Shown here: piece by piece, positions 1 to 5,606 of the stretch
Layout: each line of letters opens with the position of its first letter
Position numbering within the stretch: the stretch's first letter is position 1
DNA from: Candidatus Aphodomonas merdavium
Lineage (GTDB): Bacteria; Bacillota; Clostridia; Christensenellales; Aristaeellaceae
Assembly: GCA_018715585.1 (NCBI GenBank)
Contig: DVLH01000091.1
Coordinates: forward strand, 1-5,606
DNA length: 5,606 bases
Direction: 5' to 3'
The notes under the pieces: model-generated
What the model saw: the letters and a program-made list of their open reading frames with translations, nothing else
Database searches by the model: none
Told to the model about the DNA's origin: nothing
Program-made: the position numbers and the translations under genes

Positions 1-669
1 TGCGCCGGCCAGTTCCCCAAGTTTGAGGAGGACGTTTTCTGGGTGGGCGACCGCGAAGGGAAGAACGACCAGTTCCTGCTGCCCACGGCGGAAACGGCGC
101 TCGTTAACCTGCACCGCGGGGAAATCCTCTCTGAGGACGAGCTGCCCAAGAAATACTTCGCCTACACGCCCTGCTACCGCCGCGAAGCGGGTTCCTACCG
201 CTCCGAAGAGCGCGGCATGATCCGTGGCAACCAGTTCAACAAGGTTGAAATGGTGCAGTATACGGTGCCGGAAAAGTCCGACGAAGCGTTTGCGGAGATG
301 GTGGAAAAAGCCGAGGCGCTTGTGCGCGGCCTGGGGCTGCATTATCAGCTGTCCAAGCTGGCCGCGGGCGATTGCTCCGCATCGATGGCGCGCACGTATG
401 ACATCGAAGTATGGATTCCCAGCATGGGCATCTACAAAGAAGTGTCCTCCGCCTCCAACGCCCGCGAATACCAGGCGCGACGCGGCAGCGTCCGCGTAAA
501 GCGCAAGGCGACCGGCAAAAACGAATTTGTGCACATTTTGAACGCTTCGGGCTTGGCGACAAGCCGCGTTTTCCCCGCCATTCTCGAACAGTGCCAGCAG
601 GCGGATGGAAGCGTGAAAGTTCCTGAAGCATTGGTGAAGTGGGTTGGAAAAGAATACCTTCGTCCCTAA
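1..669 (+). CDS. serS: Seryl-tRNA synthetase, C-terminal catalytic part (5' truncated by window edge)
   Basis: SerS charges tRNA-Ser with serine in two ATP-dependent steps in the cytoplasm. The reading frame is open from base 1 and gives 222 residues, roughly the second half of a protein usually near 420-430 residues. The missing part holds the N-terminal coiled-coil arm that grips the tRNA long variable arm, and class II motif 1. What is visible is class II catalytic core: the serine-binding TAE at fragment residues 29-31, motif 2 around residues 58-79 (CYRREAGSYRSEERG then the RGNQF region), the KEVSS block, and motif 3 near 180-194 (LNASGLATSR, with the conserved Arg at 189). It ends KEYLRP with a TAA stop. 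The GQFPKF and ATSR forms differ from the E. coli textbook sequence but are, from memory, normal for a firmicute SerS branch. The downstream gene starts inside its last codons. Confidence 0.96.
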   Translation, partial: CAGQFPKFEEDVFWVGDREGKNDQFLLPTAETALVNLHRGEILSEDELPKKYFAYTPCYRREAGSYRSEERGMIRGNQFNKVEMVQYTVPEKSDEAFAEMVEKAEALVRGLGLHYQLSKLAAGDCSASMARTYDIEVWIPSMGIYKEVSSASNAREYQARRGSVRVKRKATGKNEFVHILNASGLATSRVFPAILEQCQQADGSVKVPEALVKWVGKEYLRP

Positions 670-2014
670 AATTGAAACGAATGAAGGCGCGCAGCGCATC
701 GTCTCGGTAAGCGCGGGCGGCATCGCCGCCCGGTGCGGGCTTCAACCGGGCGATGCGCTTTGCGCAATCAACGGCGAACCTGTGCTGGACCAGGTGGATT
801 ATCAGTTTCTCACCGCAAAGCGGCGCATTGTGCTGACCGTGCAAGACGCGCAGGGCGCGACGCGTGAAATCGCCATCCGCAAGCGAGAAGAAGAGCCGCT
901 TGGCCTTGTCTTTTCTTCCACGCTGATGAGCAAGCCGCGCCTCTGCCGCAACAAATGCGCGTTTTGCTTCATTGACCAGATGCCGCCCGGCATGCGCCAG
1001 TCGCTCTACGTCAAGGACGACGACTGGCGGCTGTCGCTGATGATGGGAAACTACATCACGCTGACCAACCTGAGCGAGGCAGAATTTGCTCGGATTCTCG
1101 CCCGCCATGCCAGCCCGCTGTATATTTCCGTTCACGCGACGGATCCGCAGCTGCGTATCCGTCTCATGCGTAACCCTTCCGCCGGCGGCATCCTGGAGCA
1201 GCTTCGCCGCCTGGCGCAGGGCGGTATCTCGTTTCACTGCCAAATCGTCCTCTGTCCCGGTATCAACGACGGGGACGCGCTGGAAAAAACGCTGGCCGAT
1301 TTGACCGCCCTCTACCCTGCTGCGCGCTCCGCCGCGCTTGTCCCCGTAGGGTTGACAGGGTTCCGGGAGGGGTTGGCGGCGCTTTCGCCGTATACAAAGC
1401 TGAGCGCAGGCCGCGTGTTGGACCAAGCGGAAGCGTGGCAAGAAAAAATGCTTGCACGCACCGGCACGCGCTTTGTCTTTGCGGCGGACGAGCTGTATTG
1501 CCTGGCCGAAAGGGAGCTGCCGCCGGAGGAGGCCTACGAGGAGTATCCACAGCTGGAAAACGGCGTAGGGCTTTTGCGCAGCTTTTCTACAGAGTTTTTT
1601 GCAGAAGCAAAGCGGCGGCAAGGCGAAATGCCGCTTCCCCGCCGTGTGCTCATCGCTACGGGTGAATCCGCAGCGCCCTGGCTGCGCAGCCTATTGGCAC
1701 AGGCGCCCTTTTCCGGGGTGGAAACGGTTGTGCTGCCTGTAAAAAACCGTTTCTTTGGCGGCCATGTGACTGTCACGGGGCTTTTGACGGGGACGGACCT
1801 TGCGCAAGCGCTCAAAGGCTGCAAAGCGGACGAGGTATTGCTTTCGCAGTCGATGCTTCGCCATGAGGGCGGCGTCTTTTTAGACGGAATGCCGCTTGAA
1901 GCGCTTGAAGCGCAGCTTGGTATCCCCATTCATCCCGTGGAAAACGACGGGGCCGACTTTTTTAGCGCCATGCTCGGTGAAAAGTATCAGCAGGAGGAAA
2001 GCAAATGTCCGTAA
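644..2014 (+). CDS. DUF512 family protein: PDZ domain plus radical-SAM-like Fe-S core
   Basis: The biochemical function is unknown. This is the full-length (456 aa) DUF512 family protein common in Clostridia and cyanobacteria, often annotated as a radical SAM or Fe-S oxidoreductase. Residues about 15-70 form a PDZ-like domain (GGIAARCGLQPGDAL, INGEPV). Cysteines 101, 105 and 108 form a CX3CX2C cluster followed by FIDQ, the spacing used by radical SAM enzymes to bind a 4Fe-4S cluster. Family-typical blocks follow: KDDDWRLS (124-131), GNYITLTNL (135-143), SVHATDP (162-168), LMRNPSAGG (174-182), CPGINDG (204-210), FVFAADELY (277-285) and ENGVGLLRSF (305-314). The C-terminal DUF512 part includes GLLTGTDL and LRHEGGVFLDGM. 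The start is TTG at 644: an in-frame TGA lies at 635-637, and the next candidate, GTG at 782, would delete most of the PDZ domain. It overlaps serS by 26 bases and der by 10, so translational coupling is likely. Confidence 0.93.
   Translation: MEKNTFVPKIETNEGAQRIVSVSAGGIAARCGLQPGDALCAINGEPVLDQVDYQFLTAKRRIVLTVQDAQGATREIAIRKREEEPLGLVFSSTLMSKPRLCRNKCAFCFIDQMPPGMRQSLYVKDDDWRLSLMMGNYITLTNLSEAEFARILARHASPLYISVHATDPQLRIRLMRNPSAGGILEQLRRLAQGGISFHCQIVLCPGINDGDALEKTLADLTALYPAARSAALVPVGLTGFREGLAALSPYTKLSAGRVLDQAEAWQEKMLARTGTRFVFAADELYCLAERELPPEEAYEEYPQLENGVGLLRSFSTEFFAEAKRRQGEMPLPRRVLIATGESAAPWLRSLLAQAPFSGVETVVLPVKNRFFGGHVTVTGLLTGTDLAQALKGCKADEVLLSQSMLRHEGGVFLDGMPLEALEAQLGIPIHPVENDGADFFSAMLGEKYQQEESKCP
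687..765 (+). other. Predicted long RNA hairpin inside the start of the DUF512 gene
   Basis: Hand pairing gives an extended stem-loop. Bases 687-691 pair with 761-765; after one mismatch (692/760), 693-704 pair with 748-759, including a perfect 9-bp repeat AGCGCATCG / CGATGCGCT. After small bulges, 706-708 pair with 745-747 and 709-712 with 739-742. An 8-bp GC stem, 714-721 with 725-732, caps it with a three-base loop. This makes about 32 pairs, three of them G-U. There is no following T-run, so it is not an intrinsic terminator. It starts 17 bases after the serS stop and lies within the PDZ-coding region. Function is inferred only: possibly serS mRNA 3' protection or tuning of downstream expression. 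Chance pairing in GC-rich coding DNA remains possible. Confidence 0.45.
1992..1997 (+). promoter_or_regulatory. Ribosome binding site of der
   Basis: AGGAGG sits seven bases before the ATG at 2005. It lies within the last codons of the DUF512 gene (part of the QEES codons) and fixes the der start, which overlaps the upstream stop by 10 bases. Confidence 0.9.
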
Positions 2015-3336
2015 AACCGCTGGTTGCGGTGGTAGGCCGCCCAAACGTGGGAAAATCCACCTTCTTTAATAAAATCGCAGGCCAGCGCATTGCCATCGTG
2101 GAGGATATTCCCGGCGTGACGCGGGACCGCGTCTGCGCGGACTGCGAATGGTTATCGCACCGCTTTACGCTCATCGACACCGGCGGCATTGATCCGCGCT
2201 CGACGGATCCTCTGCGTATACAAATGCGCCATCAAGCGGAAATCGCCATGGAGATGGCAGACGTCATCTTGTTTTTTGTGGACGGGAAACAAGGGCTAAC
2301 GGCGGACGACGCCGATGTGGCCAACATGCTGCGCCGCGCGGGTGCGCCCGTGTTACTCGTCGTCAACAAGATTGATTCCCCTGCCCAGATGGACAATCAA
2401 TATGATTTTTATTCCCTTGGCATGGACGATCCGATTGCCATTTCAAGCACGAACATGATGGGCCTTGGCGACCTGCTCGACGTGATCGTAAGCCACTTCC
2501 CTGCCCAGCAGGAAGAGGCGGAGGAAGACCCCCCGATCCATATCGCCGTGGTTGGGCGCCCCAATGTGGGGAAATCTACGCTTGTCAACCGTTTGCTCGG
2601 CCAGGACCGCGTAATGGTTTCCGATATCCCTGGCACAACGCGCGATGCGATTGACGCGCCTTTTGAGCGCGACGGCCAGCGCTACAACATCATCGATACG
2701 GCCGGCATCCGCCGCAAGCGCGCCATCGAGGAGGATTCCCTCGAGCGTTACAGCGTCGTCCGTTCGCTAGCGGCCGTCCGCCGCTGCGACGTCGCGCTCA
2801 TTCTTCTGGACGCAAACGACGGCGTAACGGAGCAGGATACGAAAATCGCCGGCTTTGTCGAACGCGAAGGCAAGGCGGCCGTTGTTGTGGTAAACAAATG
2901 GGATATCGTCGAAAAGGATACCTCGACGATGGAGGCAATGCGAAAACAGGTGCTCAGCGACTTAAAGTTCATGGACTGGGCGCCGGTGCTTTTCCTCTCC
3001 GCGTTGACGGGCGCGCGCACGCAAAAACTGCTGCAAGCCGTCAACGACGCCTATGCCATGTCCTGCAAGCGCGTGACGACCGGCGTTCTCAACGACATCC
3101 TGGCCGACGCGCAACTAGCCCAGCAAACGCCGGCAAGCGGCGGCCGACGGCTGAAAATCTATTACGGCACGCAGCAAAGCACGCAACCGCCGACGTTTGT
3201 GCTGTTCGTCAACGATGAAACGCTCATGCATTTTGCCTACCAGCGCTATTTGGAGAATCAGTTCCGTAAAGCTTTCGGCTTTGAAGGCACCCCGATCCGC
3301 TTTGTTTTGCGAGAAAAAAACAAGGAGGAATCCTAA
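2005..3336 (+). CDS. der: Ribosome assembly GTPase Der (EngA)
   Basis: Der is an essential tandem-GTPase protein that binds the 50S precursor and is needed for late large-subunit maturation. At 443 residues it has the usual length. GTPase domain 1 shows the P-loop GRPNVGKS at 11-18, TRD at 39-41, DTGG at 58-61 and NKID at 121-124. An acidic linker (about 168-176) joins it to domain 2, with a second GRPNVGKS at 184-191, TTRD at 211-214, DTAG at 231-234, NKWD at 297-300 and SALTG at 332-336. The remaining roughly 85 residues match the KH-like RNA-binding domain of the family, ending near IRFVLREKNK. No motif is degenerate, so both sites should be active. It overlaps the DUF512 gene by 10 bases, and its TAA shares one base with the plsY ATG, so it sits in the middle of a coupled operon. 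Confidence 0.98.
   Translation: MSVKPLVAVVGRPNVGKSTFFNKIAGQRIAIVEDIPGVTRDRVCADCEWLSHRFTLIDTGGIDPRSTDPLRIQMRHQAEIAMEMADVILFFVDGKQGLTADDADVANMLRRAGAPVLLVVNKIDSPAQMDNQYDFYSLGMDDPIAISSTNMMGLGDLLDVIVSHFPAQQEEAEEDPPIHIAVVGRPNVGKSTLVNRLLGQDRVMVSDIPGTTRDAIDAPFERDGQRYNIIDTAGIRRKRAIEEDSLERYSVVRSLAAVRRCDVALILLDANDGVTEQDTKIAGFVEREGKAAVVVVNKWDIVEKDTSTMEAMRKQVLSDLKFMDWAPVLFLSALTGARTQKLLQAVNDAYAMSCKRVTTGVLNDILADAQLAQQTPASGGRRLKIYYGTQQSTQPPTFVLFVNDETLMHFAYQRYLENQFRKAFGFEGTPIRFVLREKNKEES
3322..3328 (+). promoter_or_regulatory. Ribosome binding site of plsY
   Basis: AAGGAGG lies seven bases before the ATG at 3336 and is contained in the final der codons (Lys-Glu-Glu). It supports the 1-base TAATG stop/start overlap as the true plsY start. 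Confidence 0.9.
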
Positions 3337-3953
3337 TGGCCGCTTGGCGTTTGCTCTTGGCCGCTGTGCTGGGATATCTGTTGGGGAATATCCAAACGGG
3401 CCTGATCGTTGGCCTCGTCTCCAGAAAGATCGATTTGCGCACAAAGGGCAGCGGCAGCACGGGAACCACCAACGCGCTAAGGACGCTTGGCCTTCCCTCG
3501 GCGATCATCACGTTTCTGGGGGATCTGCTCAAGGGGCTCGTTGCATCGCTGCTTGGAGAAAAGATTGCCGGTCCGAACGGGCAGCTGCTTGCGGCGCTGG
3601 CGGTAATCCTTGGGCATATCTGGCCCGTGTTCTTTGGTTTTCGCGGCGGCAAAGGCGTTGCGACGACGGTCGGCGCGCTTTTTGTCGTGTATCCGACGCT
3701 GGGTATGGTGTGTGTTCCGCTCAGCATCGTGCTCATCGCGATTACGCGCTATGTCTCCCTTGGCAACATGATTGGCATGCTGGTATACGGTGTTTGGGTA
3801 GCGATCCTTTCCTGGCGTGCACAAGACTACGTTGCGCTCGTTATTGGCATCCTTATTCCTGCCATCGTCATTTTTGCTCACCGTCAAAACATCCGGCGGT
3901 TGCTCAACGGTACGGAAAACAAGCTTGGATCCCGTCCCAAACAAAAACCATAA
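3336..3953 (+). CDS. plsY: Acyl-phosphate:glycerol-3-phosphate acyltransferase PlsY
   Basis: PlsY is an integral membrane enzyme that moves an acyl group from acyl-phosphate (made by PlsX) to glycerol-3-phosphate, giving lysophosphatidic acid, the first step of phospholipid synthesis in most bacteria. The protein has 205 residues, typical for the family, and several hydrophobic spans (around 2-22, 52-74, 84-102, 112-137, 143-160 and 163-181). The three family motifs are present: motif 1 GSGSTGTTNALR at 38-49, with the conserved Ser39 and Arg49; motif 2 with the glycine-rich GFRGGKG at 101-107; motif 3 HRQNIRRLLNGTE at 182-194, with His182, Asn185 and Glu194. The usual Asn after GSG in motif 1 is Ser41 here. 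The basic tail (KLGSRPKQKP) fits a cytoplasmic end. In many Clostridia gpsA follows; here the next gene is a sigma factor after a 54-base gap. Confidence 0.97.
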   Translation: MAAWRLLLAAVLGYLLGNIQTGLIVGLVSRKIDLRTKGSGSTGTTNALRTLGLPSAIITFLGDLLKGLVASLLGEKIAGPNGQLLAALAVILGHIWPVFFGFRGGKGVATTVGALFVVYPTLGMVCVPLSIVLIAITRYVSLGNMIGMLVYGVWVAILSWRAQDYVALVIGILIPAIVIFAHRQNIRRLLNGTENKLGSRPKQKP

Positions 3954-3991
3954 TTTTCCAGCAGCAAACCGGATTGCGCGAGCGTTTGTAT

Positions 3992-4034
3992 AAGGGAAGG
4001 GGTACGCATGCGCACGGGGAGGTGTCGCAAAGTG
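3992..4034 (+). promoter_or_regulatory. Two competing ribosome binding sites/starts for the sigma gene
   Basis: The purine run AAGGGAAGGGG (3992-4002) ends five bases before ATG 4008. A second, better match, GGGGAGG (4016-4022), ends nine bases before the in-frame GTG 4032. Either could initiate; the GTG start would remove the first eight residues (MRTGRCRK), which lie outside the sigma domains. Confidence 0.6.
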
Positions 4035-4661
4035 CATGTTGAACCGGCGGAAAGAGATCTGATTGCCCTGGCAGCAACAGGGGATTCTCAGGCGTTTGAG
4101 CGGTTAATTGCACCGTACGAAAAGCGCCTTTATGCGCTATGCTTGCGCATTTGCGCAAACCGCGAGGACGCGCTGGACTGCGCGCAGGAGGTCATGCTGC
4201 GAATTTGGCGCTCGATCCCCAAATACCGCTTTCAAGCCTCTTTGTCGACGTGGTGCTACCGCATTGCGACAAACACTTGTCTTGATTTGTTGCGCAAACA
4301 GAAATTCCGGCCTTCCGTATCGCTGGACGCGCTGACGGAAGATGGCTTTGCTCCTGCAAACGAAACAGAGGATAAAAGCGATCCACAGGCCTACTCCGAG
4401 GCTGATGCGCGCAAGCGCGCGCTAGAGGAAGGCATTGCCTCGCTGCCGCTTGATATGCGCGCCGCACTTGTTTTGCGCGACATACAAGGCTTTTCATACG
4501 AAGAGATTGCGGATATACTGACATTGCCAATTGGAACGGTCAAATCGCGCATCAACCGTTCACGGGAAAAGCTACGCCAATCAATCATGGAAAAATCGGG
4601 AAATCTGGAACTTTTTGGGAACGCATCCGTCCAATCGTATGAAGGGAGGCGGCAAGCATGA
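4008..4661 (+). CDS. ECF-type RNA polymerase sigma factor (sigma-70 family, group 4)
   Basis: Likely directs core RNA polymerase to a small regulon in response to an envelope-type signal. The protein has 217 residues from ATG 4008, or 209 from GTG 4032. Region 2 spans about 28-98, with the core-binding and -10-recognition blocks (DALDCAQEVMLRIWRSI at 54-70, STWCYRIATN at 80-89). A non-conserved acidic linker runs from about 102 to 135. Region 4 spans about 138-194 and carries the -35-binding helix-turn-helix (LPLDMRAALVLRDIQG, YEEIADIL, PIGTVKSRINRSREKLR). There is no sigma region 1 or 3, which defines the ECF type. Five cysteines fall in region 2 (45, 49, 58, 83, 91). The stop overlaps the next start as ATGA, typical of a sigma factor translated together with its own regulator. 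The exact ECF subgroup and target promoters cannot be told from this sequence. Confidence 0.95.
   Translation: MRTGRCRKVHVEPAERDLIALAATGDSQAFERLIAPYEKRLYALCLRICANREDALDCAQEVMLRIWRSIPKYRFQASLSTWCYRIATNTCLDLLRKQKFRPSVSLDALTEDGFAPANETEDKSDPQAYSEADARKRALEEGIASLPLDMRAALVLRDIQGFSYEEIADILTLPIGTVKSRINRSREKLRQSIMEKSGNLELFGNASVQSYEGRRQA
4643..4649 (+). promoter_or_regulatory. Ribosome binding site of the DUF4349 gene
   Basis: AGGGAGG ends eight bases before the ATG at 4658 and lies within the sigma gene's Glu212-Gly213-Arg214 codons. It fixes the start of the downstream gene, whose ATG overlaps the sigma TGA by four bases. Confidence 0.85.
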
Positions 4662-5606
4662 GGGAACCGGTACAAAACCAAGATTTGCTGCCAACCGGAT
4701 ACGAAAGCATCGCTGACGCGCTTTCCCGCATGGATGACGGGCTTGAAGTGCCGGAAGATTTTCATGCGCGTTGGCGCTACGCGGTGGAGAAGGAGGCGTG
4801 GCAGTTGAAAGAGAAAAAGCACAGAAACCGCCGCATCGGGCGTTTGCAATGGCGTGTCCTGGCCGCAGCCGCAGCCGTCGTGTTTTTGTTTGGCGGCACG
4901 CTGCTCTCACGCGATGCAATTCATAACGCCGTTAACGGCGCCATCGTTCCCAGCGAAACAGCCGTAACACAGGACGCAATTGTCGCGGAAAGCTACATGG
5001 CGGGGGATGCGCGGGCGTATGGCGGCGCAAACAGCCGCAGCCTTGCTGCAACGGCTGCGGCAGAAGAAAGTACCGGCACCCAGCCGTCCGTTATTCTGCG
5101 TTCTGCATCCGTTACGATCAACTCCACACAGTATGAAGAAGATCTGCGCGCCATTGAGACAGCACTGGAAGAATATGGCGGTTGGTCGGAGTCCACATAT
5201 GTTTCTGGCGAAAAACCGGATCAATACAGCGGCGGCAATGGCCGCTACGCAAGCCTGACGCTGCGCGTACCCGCTGCCTCTCTCGATGCTTTCCTGGCGC
5301 AGCTGGACGAAATCGGCACCGTAACCAGCCTGCATACAAGCACAGAAGATGTTTCCGAAAACTACTACGACGTGCAAAGCCGTCTCAGCCTGTATGAAGC
5401 GCAGCGCGAGCGGTTGACAGAGCTGTATGAAAAAGCGGAGACCGTTTCGGACATCATCGAAATCGAAAACAGCCTGACCGATTTGCAGTATTCTATCGAA
5501 TCGCTCCAGGGAAGCTTGAACCATTGGGACTCCTATGCCGACACCTCCGTGGTCAATCTTTCGTTGCAGGAAATCGCTGTTGCGCAGGATAAACAGGAGG
5601 CCGGCC
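4658..5606 (+). CDS. Membrane DUF4349 protein, probable anti-sigma factor (3' end outside window)
   Basis: The frame stays open to the window edge, giving 316 residues without a stop. Residues 1-66 are hydrophilic and presumably cytoplasmic, with VPEDFHARWRYAVEKEA at 31-47 followed by a basic stretch (KEKKHRNRR); this resembles the N-termini of some transmembrane anti-sigma factors. A single hydrophobic segment lies at about 67-84 (VLAAAAAVVFLFGGTLL), then an Ala/Ser-rich linker to about 145. The DUF4349 domain begins near 146 (ILRSASVTI) and includes GGWSES, YASLTLRVPA (197-206), LDEIGTVTS, a stretch of probable coiled coil around 240-290 and SYADTSVVNLSL. In other DUF4349 proteins a C-terminal membrane span often follows; that part is missing here. 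No cysteine is encoded, so there is no HX3CX2C zinc anti-sigma signature. The anti-sigma role is inferred from gene pairing and topology. A DUF4349 lipoprotein role is unlikely because there is no lipobox. Confidence 0.88.
   Translation, partial: MREPVQNQDLLPTGYESIADALSRMDDGLEVPEDFHARWRYAVEKEAWQLKEKKHRNRRIGRLQWRVLAAAAAVVFLFGGTLLSRDAIHNAVNGAIVPSETAVTQDAIVAESYMAGDARAYGGANSRSLAATAAAEESTGTQPSVILRSASVTINSTQYEEDLRAIETALEEYGGWSESTYVSGEKPDQYSGGNGRYASLTLRVPAASLDAFLAQLDEIGTVTSLHTSTEDVSENYYDVQSRLSLYEAQRERLTELYEKAETVSDIIEIENSLTDLQYSIESLQGSLNHWDSYADTSVVNLSLQEIAVAQDKQEAG
5034..5061 (+). repeat. 9-bp perfect inverted repeat in the DUF4349 linker-coding region
   Basis: GCCGCAGCC (5034-5042) and GGCTGCGGC (5053-5061) are exact inverted copies around a 10-base spacer that can add about three more pairs (TTG with CAA). 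The following bases are AGAAGAAAG, with no T-run, so this is not a terminator. It encodes part of the low-complexity Ala/Ser linker and may be a by-product of GC-rich alanine codons. Confidence 0.4.

Noticed and set aside
236..1621. 461-codon open frame on the minus strand opposite serS and the DUF512 gene
   Set aside because: The plus strand encodes two recognisable conserved proteins here. The antisense translation is rich in Arg, Pro and Cys with no domain I recognise, as expected for a shadow frame in GC-rich coding DNA.
1896..1917. Short direct repeat of GCGCTTGAA in the DUF512 gene
   Set aside because: Two copies encode the Leu-Glu-Ala repeats of a helix in the conserved C-terminal domain, so the protein sequence explains it.
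3462..3487. GGAACC, 16 bases, then CGCT inside plsY as an ECF promoter
   Set aside because: GGAACC encodes the conserved Gly-Thr of PlsY motif 1, and the -10 part does not match CGTC or CGTA. It is also more than 500 bases from the sigma gene.
3914..3936. GGAAAAC and CGTC before the sigma gene as an autoregulatory ECF promoter
   Set aside because: The spacer is about 12 bases where ECF promoters need about 15-17. AAACC (3966) with CGTTT (3983) fails for the same reason.
3965..3988. CAAAC / GTTTG inverted repeat as a terminator between plsY and the sigma gene
   Set aside because: It has only five pairs, a 14-base loop and no T-run, so it is too weak for an intrinsic terminator.
3974..3994. 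TTGCGC and TATAAG as a sigma-70 promoter for the sigma gene
   Set aside because: The boxes are only nine bases apart instead of about 17, and no matching -35 box lies at the right distance upstream of TATAAG.
3197..4042. 281-codon plus-strand frame overlapping der, plsY and the sigma start
   Set aside because: It is a different frame through plsY, which has all family motifs. The translated product has no family features and no ribosome binding site.
4927..4940. 14-bp perfect palindrome CGCCGTTAACGGCG in the DUF4349 gene
   Set aside because: A perfect 14-bp palindrome is expected roughly once in three windows of this size by chance. It lies within coding sequence with no second copy to suggest an operator.

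Overview
The window looks like chromosomal DNA of a fairly GC-rich anaerobic firmicute (class Clostridia, order not assignable). The inference rests on the DUF512 radical-SAM gene immediately before der and plsY, which is a familiar clostridial arrangement, on strong AAGGAGG-type ribosome binding sites, and on an ECF sigma factor paired with a DUF4349 membrane protein. GC content seems to be in the high fifties by eye; it was not computed.

All six genes lie on the + strand and are almost gapless. The order is: (1) the C-terminal half of seryl-tRNA synthetase, cut by the left edge; (2) a PDZ plus radical-SAM-like plus DUF512 protein of unknown function, starting at a TTG inside the end of serS; (3) the double GTPase Der, a ribosome-assembly factor; (4) the glycerol-3-phosphate acyltransferase PlsY; (5) an ECF-type RNA polymerase sigma factor; (6) a single-pass membrane protein with a short cytoplasmic N-terminus and an outer DUF4349 domain, cut by the right edge. 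Junctions overlap by 26, 10, 1 and 4 bases. The only true gap is 54 bases, between plsY and the sigma gene.

Genes 1-4 form a housekeeping block: tRNA charging, ribosome maturation and the first acylation of phospholipid synthesis. Genes 5-6 form a separate regulatory pair, most simply a sigma factor and its membrane-bound anti-sigma factor. They occupy the place where clostridial genomes often carry gpsA after plsY. No mobile element, CRISPR array, RNA gene, convincing promoter or rho-independent terminator was found.

The points most worth a second look are the sigma/DUF4349 pair, which has no zinc-finger anti-sigma signature; a long, nearly continuous RNA hairpin (687-765) just downstream of the serS stop; and the uncharacterised DUF512 enzyme translated from a TTG.
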